Positions 38,128-48,829 of a stretch of 64,000 bases of DNA are shown one piece after another. The stretch is from Sipunculus nudus (lineage: Eukaryota; Annelida; Sipuncula; Golfingiida; Sipunculidae): positions 55,154,386 through 55,218,385 of the forward strand of contig CM049322.1 of the NCBI GenBank assembly GCA_026874595.1, given 5' to 3'. Each line of letters starts with the position of its first letter. The first letter of the stretch is position 1. The notes under the pieces are model-generated. The model was not told the origin of the DNA, searched no databases, and saw only the letters and a program-made list of their open reading frames with translations. The translations under genes and the position numbers were made by a program.

Positions 38128-40229
38128 AGTAAGTCGTGGGTTGTTTTAGGAGACTTGCACACAATACTAAATTCAATATTAAAACAGTTACGGAAATGCT
38201 AGGAAATAAAGCGGACGGGGAAAAAAGTTGAACCAACAATGAATCAATTCCCTGGAGAACCAAAACTGCTAAAACAAGCTATCTTTTCACTTTCCTAAAA
38301 TACCATGGTATGCAGTTTGAAAAAATACGGAAAAGAAAACCAACAATCTAGTGACTAAATTGCCCCAAATAATTATACCGGGCTCAGCCCTTGTGCATGC
38401 CTAACTGTCAGCGTAAAACAAGAGGTCTTGCCTTTTTAATAGTAATGAGCTGATTCTGATGGGAAAGCCTCGGGAAGCATGGCCTTAGTAAACATGGAGA
38501 TTACCCCAAAATGCACCAATTACGCTGTCCAAATTCCTCTCGTTGTTCAGGAAAAAAATGTCTATCAATCAGCAGCGGAGGCTGGTAAAACTATGGAAAC
38601 TAATTGGGATTCGTGACACTGGGGCCTGCTGCTTTTCATGGCATCAGTTCTCGTCATTTACTTACTCTACAAGTTTCTTTTATTACCAAGTTTCGGTAGA
38701 TGTTATGTGGTGATATCCTTTTGTCTGTGTACCCGCCTGCTTGCTCGGCAAAATGACAAAAATAGAGGTGTATTTGTAAGATATAATGTATAGAGGTTCA
38801 TCTGTGTCTATGTGTTTACGTCCTTTTTCTTCTTCATTTACATGTTATAGGTATAGCAGTATCATAATTAGTGTTTTTAATATCATTTTGAGGGGAAACG
38901 GTTCGCATCATATGATAATATAAAGATATACATATATGGTTCACCGTTATACGTAACGTCCCTGCAGTTAAAAATAATTTGATAGACAATCTAAATATAA
39001 CATTGTATGAATCAGAACTGTAGTAAGAACCTACATTAACCTCCACCCTGATGTCAAGTGAAATATTTCTAATTTTCCTGTGCAAAGCCCTAATATCAAT
39101 GAATGGTACACCAATGGGAAGGAATCATTTAAATAATTAATAATTGATTCAAAATATCTTAAAATTAGAAAATACCCTTGGCATATTATAATCCGCTACA
39201 AACGTTGATGAAAAGATTTTAATTACATTGCAAACAGACTAACAATTCATTTGGAAATTTTTGTAAGTATTGAAATACAGTTAACCATCATATGTGAACA
39301 TACGTGGATACAGACGTGAAAATCATGAACTCTTTACGAGAGTTGTTACCATACATTTAATACATTTAAAACCTCCATCGAAAATAGGAGGGGATGTAAT
39401 AAAGAAAGCAGTTGGTCTGATGTCTTAACACAATATTGAACTAATATTTGCGTCATAAGAATAAAAGTATATCAGTTCAACAAGGACATGGTGATCCGAC
39501 GAACTACAGAAAGGGATCCTTTTATATTGCTATGCATAACACATAACAGTAAATAAATATATAATTCAAAATAAAGCTAATGTAACACAACAAGAAATTT
39601 GCTTGGTTGTTTATATGTGGATGGTTTATATTTGAGAAAATGCATGATTACCAGAGTAAATAACCATACTGCTCTCAGAGTTTCTTATGATTAGTTCTAA
39701 TTATATCAATATATGAGACTGAAGGCAGTATTTTCAGTTGTCTTTTTCGGGCCATTATTTGCTTAAAACTCCATACGGCAGTGTAGCCAGCCAAAATGAC
39801 AAGACATTCTTAGCTAAGTAATATAAATTTCAGTCTTCTATTTACAATATGACAAGTACGGAGTCTGTTACTTCATAATGTAAGTTATTAATCCTGGTTG
39901 TTTTGGCACGATGATGACAGGATGAGTAATAAAATGCTCTCTCATATGGTTTGATCTGCAGCAATAATAATAGTTCCTTTTATTCTTGTCACCAAGAACA
40001 GTCACCTAACAAAGATTCTTTTATGGATTTTTCACTCTGCCGTGTTGTCAACACACTGAAACCAGACCAGTCGTCCCGGGGAGCTCTTTTAACAAATACA
40101 AACACATGAACAAATATGAAGATTTTTGATTACTGAAAAGGCACGTTTGATTATATTCGCGAAGAAAGATTTCAAATGTACGTAATAAAAAGAAACCTCT
40201 CTGGAACCCTGCAGTCTTACCACGGCGTA
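38127..40229. other. Anonymous AT-rich sequence, 2.1 kb
   Basis: No gene or element recognised. Confidence 0.45.

Positions 40230-40231
<2 letters not shown>

Positions 40232-40278
<47 letters not shown>
40232..40278. repeat. (TA)n microsatellite
   Basis: About 47 bp of TA abutting the left end of the GC-rich element at 40,279. Confidence 0.97.
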
Positions 40279-40281
<3 letters not shown>

Positions 40282-40832
40282 CCTCGGTCACAACCGGGAT
40301 ACGGTCGCCGTACGCCAAGTGTTTTGGGCCATTCCGTGCGGTAGACGCACGGCAATTAGCGTTTTTCAAAGGCCGCAGGGACCCGCAACGACCGTAACTG
40401 ACATTAGCGCAAGCGCTTAAGTTGATGCGGCGGCCGTGCGTCAGGCAGCCACCTACGGCCTCCGTACGGACACCGTATAGTAGACGTTCGGTGGTCGTAG
40501 GATACCCGTGCGATTTTTAACGCCTTCTCGGCTACCCGAGAGACGTACGGCGTCCCTGCGGCTGTCGTAAGGGGTCTTTGTGGCTTCCGCAAAGTCAGCT
40601 TGTGGCGTCCGCAGGGTTAGCTTACATTACCGTGCGACGTCTGTGAAGACACCATGCCGTTCCCGCACGTCGGCCGCATAAGTATTCCTGTGATTTCAGA
40701 AACCGAAAGGTGATCTACGGTGTGCGGTTGCCGCAACGGGTTGTGACTGAGGCTTAAAGTATTCCTGCGGTCCCAAAAACCATGCGGTACTCTACGGTGT
40801 GAGGTGACCGCAGCGGGTTGTGACCGAGGCTT
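40279..40832. mobile_element. GC/CpG-rich inverted-repeat element, 554 bp
   Basis: The left end 'aagcctcggtcacaacc' is exactly inverted at the right end 'ggttgtgaccgaggctt' (17 bp). The interior is strikingly GC- and CpG-rich (repeated tacgg, cgtacg, gtgcg motifs) against an AT-rich background. The right terminal block (attcctg(c/t)g...ggttgtgac(c/t)gaggctt) is present twice in tandem (about 40,684-40,757 and 40,760-40,832). No ORF with recognisable features. Probably a non-autonomous DNA transposon; no target duplication was identified, and TA to its left may hide one. Confidence 0.65.
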
Positions 40833-40839
40833 AATGCTA

Positions 40840-41895
40840 AGTTACATTTTTTAAAGCATTTGACCTTCTGATAACCATTTAGCTTTTAAAGGACTCAATG
40901 TATGCACACTTACTTCAATTTTATATAGGTGCATTGCCCTCTGTCGTGAAGAAATTTTGGAAACTTGTTAAATATTCATCTCTCTAACTTAAGCTATTGA
41001 ACAAATATGCAGGCACGAAATGTCACCGCCCTGTACACATAAGTAGGCCTACATAAAGAGGTGTTAGGAATGATCGACCTTCCTTTAATCAAGTTCACAA
41101 CGAATCGACTTAAATGGGCGTGGGAGGGCTATATAATCTCTAATGAGTAACGATTGTCATCGAGCCTTAAAGAAGTTTAGAAAGTCATATAGGAATTCGT
41201 GAGATAGTTAGAAACCACATTTATACCTCTCCCATTTTTGTCGCAAACACATATTTGGCCAATTCCTCGGTGGATCACAGTTAAGATCTTCTCCATAGAA
41301 TCAAGGCAAGCCCTACAACAGGGGATGTCTCTGGTCCTCAGCACTGACATATGTATTACTGTAACCTGCAGCCTGTTTACATTTTAGCATCAACACGCCT
41401 CTGCCCTCAACAAGAAAAAGCAAGAGTGGCATGTAAAAGCATATTATTTAATTTTTCTTTAAACCCTGTAGACACAGAACAAAAGAATGCTTACTTCTTT
41501 AGTTTTGACAAAGTACTGGTGCACACGCCACTCTAAAACCCTCATTTACCTCATTTTTATTCTACCAGGACAGCGAACCTACATGCTTCCAGCTGCTGAG
41601 TTCAGTTAATCATAGAGCGTGTATAGAAAATTAAGCGGCTGAGTTCTGCCAGTCAAATAGCGTGTATAAAAATTCAGCTAATGAGTCCAGTCAATCACAG
41701 AGCATGTGTCACAAACTGAATTGTTCAGATGAGCCAGTTAAAAATCTATCAGCCTAATTTATATTGTCCTCAGAGACCATGATATGCTAATGCCAGGGTC
41801 TAGGTCAGATTTATGTATGTGACACGTAAACGGTGAATGGAACACCAAAATAATGTATGTCATGATTCATCTACGTATTGTTTTACATCACAGGC
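40840..41895. other. Anonymous sequence
   Basis: Includes a few diverged repeats of 'gagt(c/t)(c/t)(a/t)g(c/t)cagtcaa' near 41,640-41,720; no gene recognised. Confidence 0.4.
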
Positions 41896-41899
41896 CAAA

Positions 41900-42727
41900 A
41901 CAAGTCGGCACATAGGACCAGTGATTGACTCTGTCACTCGGCAAGGATAAAAAAGTCGGCACAAAATACCAGTGATTGACTCTGGATCTCGGCCTGAATT
42001 AAAAAAAAAATCGGCACATAATACAAGTGATTGACTCTGTCACTCGGCAAGGATAAAAAAGTCGGCACAGAATACCTGTGATTGACCCTGGATCTCGGCC
42101 TGAATTAAAAAAAATCGGCACATAATACCAGTGATTGACTCTGGCACTCGGCAAGGATAAAAAGTCGGCATATAATACTAGTGATTGACTCTGGCACTCG
42201 GCCAAGATAAAAAAAAAATCGGCACATGATACTAGTGATTGACTATGGCACTCGGTAAGGATAAAAAAAAGGTCGGCACATAATACCAGTGATTGACTCT
42301 GGCACTGGGTAAGGATAAAAAAAGGTCGGCATATAATACCAGTGATCGACTCTGGCACTTGGTAAGGATAAAAAAAGTCGGCACATAAAACCAGTGATCG
42401 ACTCTGGCACTTGGTAAGGATAAGAAAAGGTCGGCACATAATACCAGTGATCGACTCTGGCACTTGGTAAGGATAAAAAAGTCGGCACATAAAACCAGTG
42501 ATCGACTCTGGCACTTGGTAAGGATAAAAAAAAGGTCGGCACATAATACCAGTGATCGACTCTGGCACTTGGTAAGGATAAAAAAAGTCGGCACATAAAA
42601 CCAGTGATCGACTCTGGCACTTGGTAAGGATAAAAAAAAGGTCGGCACATAATACCAGTGATCGACTCTTGCACTTGGTAAGGATAAAGAAGTCGGCATA
42701 TAAAACCAGTGATCGACTCTGGCACAA
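41900..42727. repeat. Minisatellite of about 52 bp, about 16 copies, dimeric structure
   Basis: The unit is roughly gtcggcacataataccagtg + attgactctggcactcggta + aggataaaaaa. Starts of gtcgg at 42,377, 42,430 and 42,481 give periods of 51-53 bp, with differences from A-run length. In the left third, units ending 'cactcggcaagg' alternate with units ending 'gatctcggcctgaatt'. In the right half, 'aatacc' units alternate with 'aaaacc' units. Minus-strand frames of up to 242 codons through the array are artefacts. Confidence 0.95.
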
Positions 42728-42884
42728 TGAAGGTGTAATACCTCACGCCCGCTGGTTGAAGCATAATAAGGAAAACAACCAACTAGAAATATGTATTCTA
42801 AGGATCACAAGCCTCCGCCATGCGGGTGGTCCCTAATCCCAGGCAATGTCTTATTCGGCCATTATTCTTAGGTCCATAAGTGCC

Positions 42885-43050
42885 ATACGTGACTTCACTT
42901 TTGTGATATTCCTTGAGGACGTTCCTGAATGTGGTTCATGTTCCAGATCCACACACAAAAACACTGTTTTTTCTCTTTGTTAGCACACTATCATAAGAAA
43001 TCACATGAGATTCCGTAAAAAATAAACAAACACACTAACACACAAACAGG
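42885..43050 (-). repeat. Interspersed repeat family C, copy 3 (inverted)
   Basis: On the minus strand it carries 'acggaatctcatgtg', 'gtgtgtggatctggaac', 'tcaggaacgtcctcaaggaa' and 'tatcacaaaag', in the same order as the other two copies. Confidence 0.55.
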
Positions 43051-43079
43051 GATGAATTGATATCCTCCTGGCGGAGTTA

Positions 43080-43838
43080 CTGGGGTAGTAGGAGAAACAT
43101 CCATTGCTTGAATTCGCAGGAAAAATAAACACTGTATTCATTTCCAAGGGTGGAGTGACGCCGGTCACAGCTCTCTGTCTTGTGCCTTAGGCAAAGAAAA
43201 CTCGACTGAGCAGAAAAGATAAATACCATCAAAGGGGTGTATGAGATTACAAACCTCGCCGCGATAGATTCAATGAATATTTCTATACATGACGAAGGGC
43301 TGTCTGAATGTCCCTCGTGGCCCGGCATTAATTTTATCTGGTTGTAATATCCCTACTGTTAAACTCATTTCAGCCAAACGCATTGATCTATCCGAGCATG
43401 TCATTAGTTTTTTTTTATTAACAGAAAAACACATAATTAAAAAAAAGTAACAATAAAATGTAAGTGTACACAATATTGGTTGTTACTGTTATACAAAACA
43501 AAGGCATGAACTATTACGCAAAAAGAAGTTTTTTTTTCTACTAAAGTCTCCCGTGGGAACTGTGGTTAGGAATGTTCTGCTCAGCTTGTCTGACAGAATG
43601 ATGCGCCGACGATATTTTATGACTGTAAAATATGCGAACTCTCAACCTTGATATTCAAGAACAGATACAGGATCCTAAAAACAGGTGATGGGTGAGCTCT
43701 AGTGGAGGGTGGGGGGGGGGGCAGAGGGGTTGAGCACTCTGGCAAGGGTAAACAAGTGTGCCCGGAGAGGTGGTAGACATTACACATAATCTCATACGCA
43801 GGAGTATAAAACGGTGCAAAACGTAGACCGCGCCAGTC
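43080..43838. other. Anonymous sequence
   Basis: Contains a G-run at about 43,710-43,719; no gene recognised. Confidence 0.45.
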
Positions 43839-43840
43839 TT

Positions 43841-44158
43841 TTGTGGCTCAGGAGTAGACCGCAGGACTCCAAACTGGGAGATTGTAAGTTCGTATCTCAG
43901 CCGAGGCAGTAAGATGTTTCATGGTCGATCCCCATCCCTGATGAGCGCTCTGTAGGCTTAATGTGGACACTGTGCTCAATAGTCTGTGGCACTCCAAACG
44001 GGTGTGCCTTTCGGGGGTTCCTCAATGTTTTTACCCAGCAAATGGGGACGACACACACCCTGGACCCGCAGGAGTGGTACACCGAGCCTGGTTGACACCA
44101 GGATAAACAGAAATAACCCTGTCATGTTTATCGAAACAGGAATGGAACTCTGCAGATG
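43841..44158 (+). mobile_element. tRNA-derived SINE, family A, copy 2
   Basis: The head 'tggctcaggagtagaccgc' (A-box-like) and 'gtaagttcgtatctcagcc' (B-box-like) are followed by the shared body ('gagcgctctgtaggcttaat', 'gtgcctttcgggggttcc', 'acccagcaaatggggacg') and the shared 3' end 'ggaatggaactctgcag'. Same order as the minus-strand copies at 10.4 and 56.0 kb. Confidence 0.75.
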
Positions 44159-44296
44159 TACATAGTTATAGTAAGTAAGCATTAAAATATGGAAGCCCTT
44201 ACCCCCACCAAAAAAAATGAAAAAAAAGAACCAGCCCTTTAAGGTATAAAGCATATATCATTCTATTTTACAGACGCTTTAGTTCAAAAAGAGGGG

Positions 44297-44460
44297 TCAC
44301 GCCCCACTGTCAAGTGCATCTCATGTTACAGCCACGGTGCCGTAATCGTACGAACGTCATGTGTCGGCAGGATGGATTCACGCCCTTCAGTCCAGTGCAT
44401 CTGTAGTTATAGCCACGGTGCCATAATCGTACAAACATCATGTGTTGGCAGGATGGATTT
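44297..44460. repeat. 81-bp tandem duplication
   Basis: Two copies of a unit containing 'gccacggtgcc(g/a)taatcgtac' (44,331 and 44,412) and 'ggcaggatggatt'. Confidence 0.9.
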
Positions 44461-44464
44461 GATA

Positions 44465-46870
44465 GAGCCGATGGCTTATTTCTTGTGACTGATGTTTTCG
44501 TCAGATAAAATAGTGTCATTAATATATTTTATTTGTGTGGGTATCTTTAGGAAAAAAACATCTCGAGCATCGTTTGAAATGTTTCAATTAAAAAAAACGT
44601 GTTTCAAGCATGACCAAAAAATGTTGGACTGTGTTGGAGGGAAACCATTTTACTTGTTACAAGAAGAGCGAAAAAAAAAAATCCGGGGGGAATGGAATTA
44701 TTTCTGATTAGGACAAGATTGAAAACGCTATACTGATTAAATTATGTTCGACTTCATTGAATTTAAATTGATACTTTTGTAAGGTGGACTTTTCTGCTGT
44801 CAGGTGCCAGAAAAATGCAATATATTTACCTGAGGCCACACCAGATAATAATGTATGCTTAGAAATTTCTGTTGTATATGGATATTGTATTAAGAAAAAA
44901 AAGACTCAAAGGATATTAAGGTTCTGTGTGGGTTTACACCAAGAAAGACCTCGCTTCCGCAGAAGAGAGAAAATACGCTCTTGGTTTGATGCTTACTGCC
45001 TGGCCGCAGTGTAAGCTACCGTTAAACGCTTGTTGGGTTTGATGGAGTACTCGACGTGTAGCGCGGGACGTAAGAAATGGTGCAAAAGAAACAAAAAAAT
45101 ATCATCTCACTCATGCGCCAGAGAAAAGAAACAACTTGAGAAAGTTAACAAATTATCCCTTAAAGTGGAACGTAGAGTAAGAAACCTTTTTCCTGGGTTG
45201 ATGAGTTTTGGAGCCGGTTATGTTGAACGGATACGGGAAAAAAAGAATATCTTACGTGGGACGAAGTATACAAGGACTCATTGATGAAAATGATGAAATA
45301 AGTTAAGAACTGCTAGGAAAAACCTTATATCTTAAAATGCCGTGCTGAGTTTTCTAATTGTTCCTCTAACAGAAATAATGTAGATATTAGCGACTTAAGG
45401 TGAAGCTGATTGTGAAAAATTGCTGCTTCCGCTGCTGTTGTTGATGATAATGATGATTATGAAAATGTAGATAATAAAACTTACCTCTGTAGCGGTAGCA
45501 ACGCTTAAGTCCTGCGCTGGTATCAGCGAGTCAATTGCCAACACACACGATCCTACTGCGCTGAGGAGTAATGCACGCCTGCTTTCTAGCAGCCAGTCTA
45601 ATTCCAGCACTGGATTTCTGCACCAGTCCCAGCGCGGTCCTCACCTGTTCAATAGCTGCAGGTGGCAGCAGCACTTGCTGTTAGCGCGCTGATCATCTTA
45701 CTCGGCATCTCACAAGGTCTATCACATGGTGTTTGTAATGACATCGTAATTAAGAGTTTATCCCGAGGAAGCGAATGCTTGTTCATCAGCCTGAGTTAAT
45801 AGTCAGCGCTGTCTGTTTATCCCGCCAGCCGTCATAAGTTATCATTCAACCTGTAAACAATAGGAATTTGTTCATTTCAGTAAACCACAACAGGGTAAAT
45901 ATGATGAACAAAGTAATCACGGTCAAGGTTGAAACGTAATTAACAGTAAAATCGGGATTGTGCATCTCAGCTGAAGGACGCTATGTAACGTGATTGCATT
46001 GTTCCATACAAGCGGGATGAATATTTAAATTACTGAATTTCGTGTAAATTTGTAGTTAATTTAATGGGTGAAGCAGCCACCGATACATTCTAACCATGTA
46101 TTCAAAAAGTAACATGAATTATTTTGACGTAAGCTATCGCAGTTTAAGACATATTGTTCCGGTCCATATGTGTCTGCTTCTATCACGTTAAAGAAGAAAT
46201 TAGAGCATACAATGTTCGCAATTTTCATGAAAATAGAGTGAAATAAAAGGAAGCCCTTTCCAATGTCACTTTTCCTTTACGGACACACCTACGTCAACCT
46301 TTTGAAAATTAGAATCTGGATCCTTCTTTGATATGGACAGCTCTGTATTACGGATTGACTCAGAATACCTCAGATAAGTATATAGCTGGAAGATCCAAGG
46401 CTTTAACTAATGAATATGGAGAAAACATGATTAAACACCATCATGGAGGGTAAAAAGCAAAAATATAAACTCGAATATCAAATATAAAGTTAAACCACTG
46501 AGTGGAAGAAAAGTCTTGCTTCTTCGTTGTATATATTTCTATTTCGTGGTCAAAAACCGTTTCTTACACCCCTAATAACCGTTTAGGTACTGAACTTGCG
46601 GTCATAATATTTATAGACCGCCTCAACTATTATCAAATTACTACTTTATAGAGGACTACATGGGGGATTCTCTGAGAATCTACCAAGTACTGGGTGAACA
46701 ACACTAAGCTAATGAGGGCAATCAAACCTAGAGGGCGCCAGGGTGTCGTTAGTTGGAGAAGGGCTGTCTTATTTCATCAGGTGACGTACAAATATTCTGG
46801 ATGACCGTTCTATGACGAAAAGTGCACACACAACACTGGAATATATATATAAACAATATATGTTGGATTC
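44465..46870. other. Anonymous sequence, 2.4 kb
   Basis: Three consecutive plus-strand frames (44,492-44,707, 44,784-45,014, 45,030-45,284) are Lys/Arg-rich but show no recognisable domain or splice arrangement, so none is called. No repeats recognised. Confidence 0.35.
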
Positions 46871-46899
46871 TGGGATACGAAAATACAGTTGCAAACCTA

Positions 46900-47085
46900 A
46901 CACACCACATCTAGGGGAGGACCCAGGATTTAGGAAAAGGAGGGGTCTAATGGTAAAACCTAAAAAAGGGTCCCAAGGTCCAGGCCGTGCAAATTTGTCT
47001 GAAACCCTAAAAAATTGCGAAGGAGGTAGAGGGGGGGGGGGGGGGTCCGGACCACCTGGACCCCCCTCTGGATCCGCTTTTAACA
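46900..47085. repeat. GC-rich interspersed-repeat fragment
   Basis: 'ggggaggacccaggattt', 'gggtcccaaggtccaggcc' and 'ccacctggaccccc' plus 'tctggatccgc' surround a G-run (47,031-47,045) in otherwise AT-rich DNA. It looks like a piece of a dispersed element, but no second copy occurs in the window. The Gly/Pro-rich frames on both strands are artefacts. Confidence 0.35.
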
Positions 47086-47089
47086 TATA

Positions 47090-47450
47090 CTTAAGTATAG
47101 TATTTGTATTTTAAAATTGGCAAAATATTTTAAGACTATATGTATAAGACCATTGCTTGATTATGTTCGCTTGTTTGTTCAACCTTACGACTCTCTTGTA
47201 CTTATTTTATTAAAACAAATGAAATTTTAATTTTCGTTGTATTTTGTATATAATTATTCATGATTATTTTTTTTTGTGTGTTGGCTCAAACACATGCTAT
47301 TTCATTCCGGATTATATGCCTGGGTCCAAGTGGAGGTGGCATAATTTAAAGGTGCAGTGACACATTTGTATTACGAGCACACGGGACCAGTCATTAATTT
47401 ACAAGTGGTCTTGTTAGGGAGGTCGGATTACCAAATGTGAAATGCGTTTG
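47090..47450. other. Anonymous sequence
   Basis: Nothing recognised. Confidence 0.5.
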
Positions 47451-47457
47451 GTTCAAT

Positions 47458-47704
47458 CACAGGCGCTTGAATCCCTATTTATAATAAAGTCTTCATATTT
47501 CCAATGTTTTTAGAAATACTTCGACGGAATCAGGTCAAACGACCCAATAATAAAACGGTCATACCATGCTATCACTTGTATTGTGTCATAATACAATGTT
47601 ATGACCGTTTTATTATTGGTCGTTTAACCTGATTCCGTCGAAGTATTTCTAGGAACATTGGAGATATGAAGACTTTATTATAAATAGGGATTCAAGCGCC
47701 TGTG
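47458..47704. mobile_element. Fold-back MITE, 247 bp
   Basis: Nearly the whole element is one inverted repeat: the left arm starting 'cacaggcgcttgaatccc' is inverted in the right arm ending 'gggattcaagcgcctgtg', with arms of about 105 bp and a loop of about 36 bp that holds its own small hairpin. Direct repeats 'gttcaat' (47,451-47,457 and 47,705-47,711), extendable to 'tggttcaat', flank it as a 7-9 bp target duplication, compatible with a hAT-type origin. No coding capacity. Confidence 0.85.
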
Positions 47705-47807
47705 GTTCAATTAAGGATGTTCCTAATAGACAGATAGTCTTATTACAAAGGTGGTCATTCAGACAGGTTCCCCTGTACTTAATTCAAATAAGCTATATTC
47801 TGATTAG

Positions 47808-48030
47808 AGTCTGGGCAGTCGAGGCATTAAACACTGGGCTCTCTCCGATGTCGAACCGAGTTTGAATCTCGTTGTGGCTATGAAAGTGACCTGTCCAGAT
47901 TCGGTGGTTTATTTCGGGGTCTCCCGATTCCTCCACCTCAAGACTACTGAACGCTCCCACCTGAGCCATGGAGAGTTCCTAGTGTAAGTTATAATAACGA
48001 TTTGTACAATCCATGAAAAATAATTTATAA
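47808..48030 (+). mobile_element. tRNA-derived SINE, family B, copy 2
   Basis: A B-box-like 'gagtttgaatctcg' is followed by 'attcggtggtttatttcggg', and the tail 'agccatggagagttcc' plus 'cgatttgtacaatccat' matches the tail at 12.5 kb. It is more diverged than copy 1. Confidence 0.6.
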
Positions 48031-48231
48031 GTACATAATTGAAAACTTTAACCCCAATATGTTTCGTAAGGACACATATGTCCGATTTAAATGGTAAATG
48101 TGTTAATGGCCCCACACCAACAATTTAGAACAGGGAACAATTAATTTTGACTTGTAATAAGAATTGGTAAAGGAAATTTTATAGAACGAGCTTCACGGGC
48201 GTTAACAAGAAAAGCATTTGTCTTATATCAG

Positions 48232-48336
48232 TTAACGCTCCTATTTAACAAAGAAAACATCGAAAGCGATATGGGCCATAATATGATCCTTTAATTTTCA
48301 ACCCAACATACAATTGGGCCAAATAATAAAGGCCCA
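48232..48336 (-). repeat. Split direct repeat B2 (3' end of the Ngaro-like element)
   Basis: About 105 bp, identical to B1 at 48,673-48,777 apart from one base (catcgaaag against catggaaag). It contains three GGCC-centred motifs (tgggcc, tgggcc, ggccca). Confidence 0.92.
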
Positions 48337-48481
48337 TCACATCGTTGCACGAGGTAACATAAATACAGGAAACAAGCAACACATAGCAAAACAACGCAAA
48401 TAAGTACACCGAAATACGTGAAGTAAACCGACCAGAAGAAAAACAGACACATATCGCAATAAATGGACAGTGGGTGGGCGG

Positions 48482-48673
48482 GACACCGACAAAACACAAC
48501 GTGCAACTGACTGGCTGGGGTGTGAACAGTGATTACTGAAGCGTGAGTTCCCCGGCCCCGTGTATAACTAAGCGGGTTTAAGGGGGACGGCTCCACCTGA
48601 ATAGATACGGGTTGCCAGGTCTGCAAGATTCAACTTTAAGCGTTTACAATAATTAACTTCTTTAATTTACATT
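48482..48673 (-). repeat. Split direct repeat A2 (internal copy)
   Basis: 192 bp, identical to A1 at 52,580-52,771 except one base (cgtttacaat against cgttaacaat). It directly abuts B1, sharing 'tt'. Confidence 0.95.
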
Positions 48674-48777
48674 TAACGCTCCTATTTAACAAAGAAAACA
48701 TGGAAAGCGATATGGGCCATAATATGATCCTTTAATTTTCAACCCAACATACAATTGGGCCAAATAATAAAGGCCCA
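48673..48777 (-). repeat. Split direct repeat B1 (internal copy)
   Basis: About 105 bp, matching B2. It lies just downstream of the recombinase gene in the sense direction and joins A2 without a spacer. Confidence 0.92.
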
Positions 48778-48829
48778 CAGTTGGCCGCTTGACTGAGCGC
48801 CAACTTTATGGCCCAATTTAATTAAAGGG

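Noticed and set aside
41999-42782. Minus-strand frames of 242, 179 and 155 codons with repeated CRLFYPYQVPESITG-type peptides
   Set aside because: They translate the minisatellite of about 52 bp in three frames at once; similar peptides in all frames show that the DNA repeat, not a protein, is what is maintained.
44492-45284. Three successive plus-strand frames as exons of one gene
   Set aside because: They are in different frames without convincing donor or acceptor sites and show no domain features.
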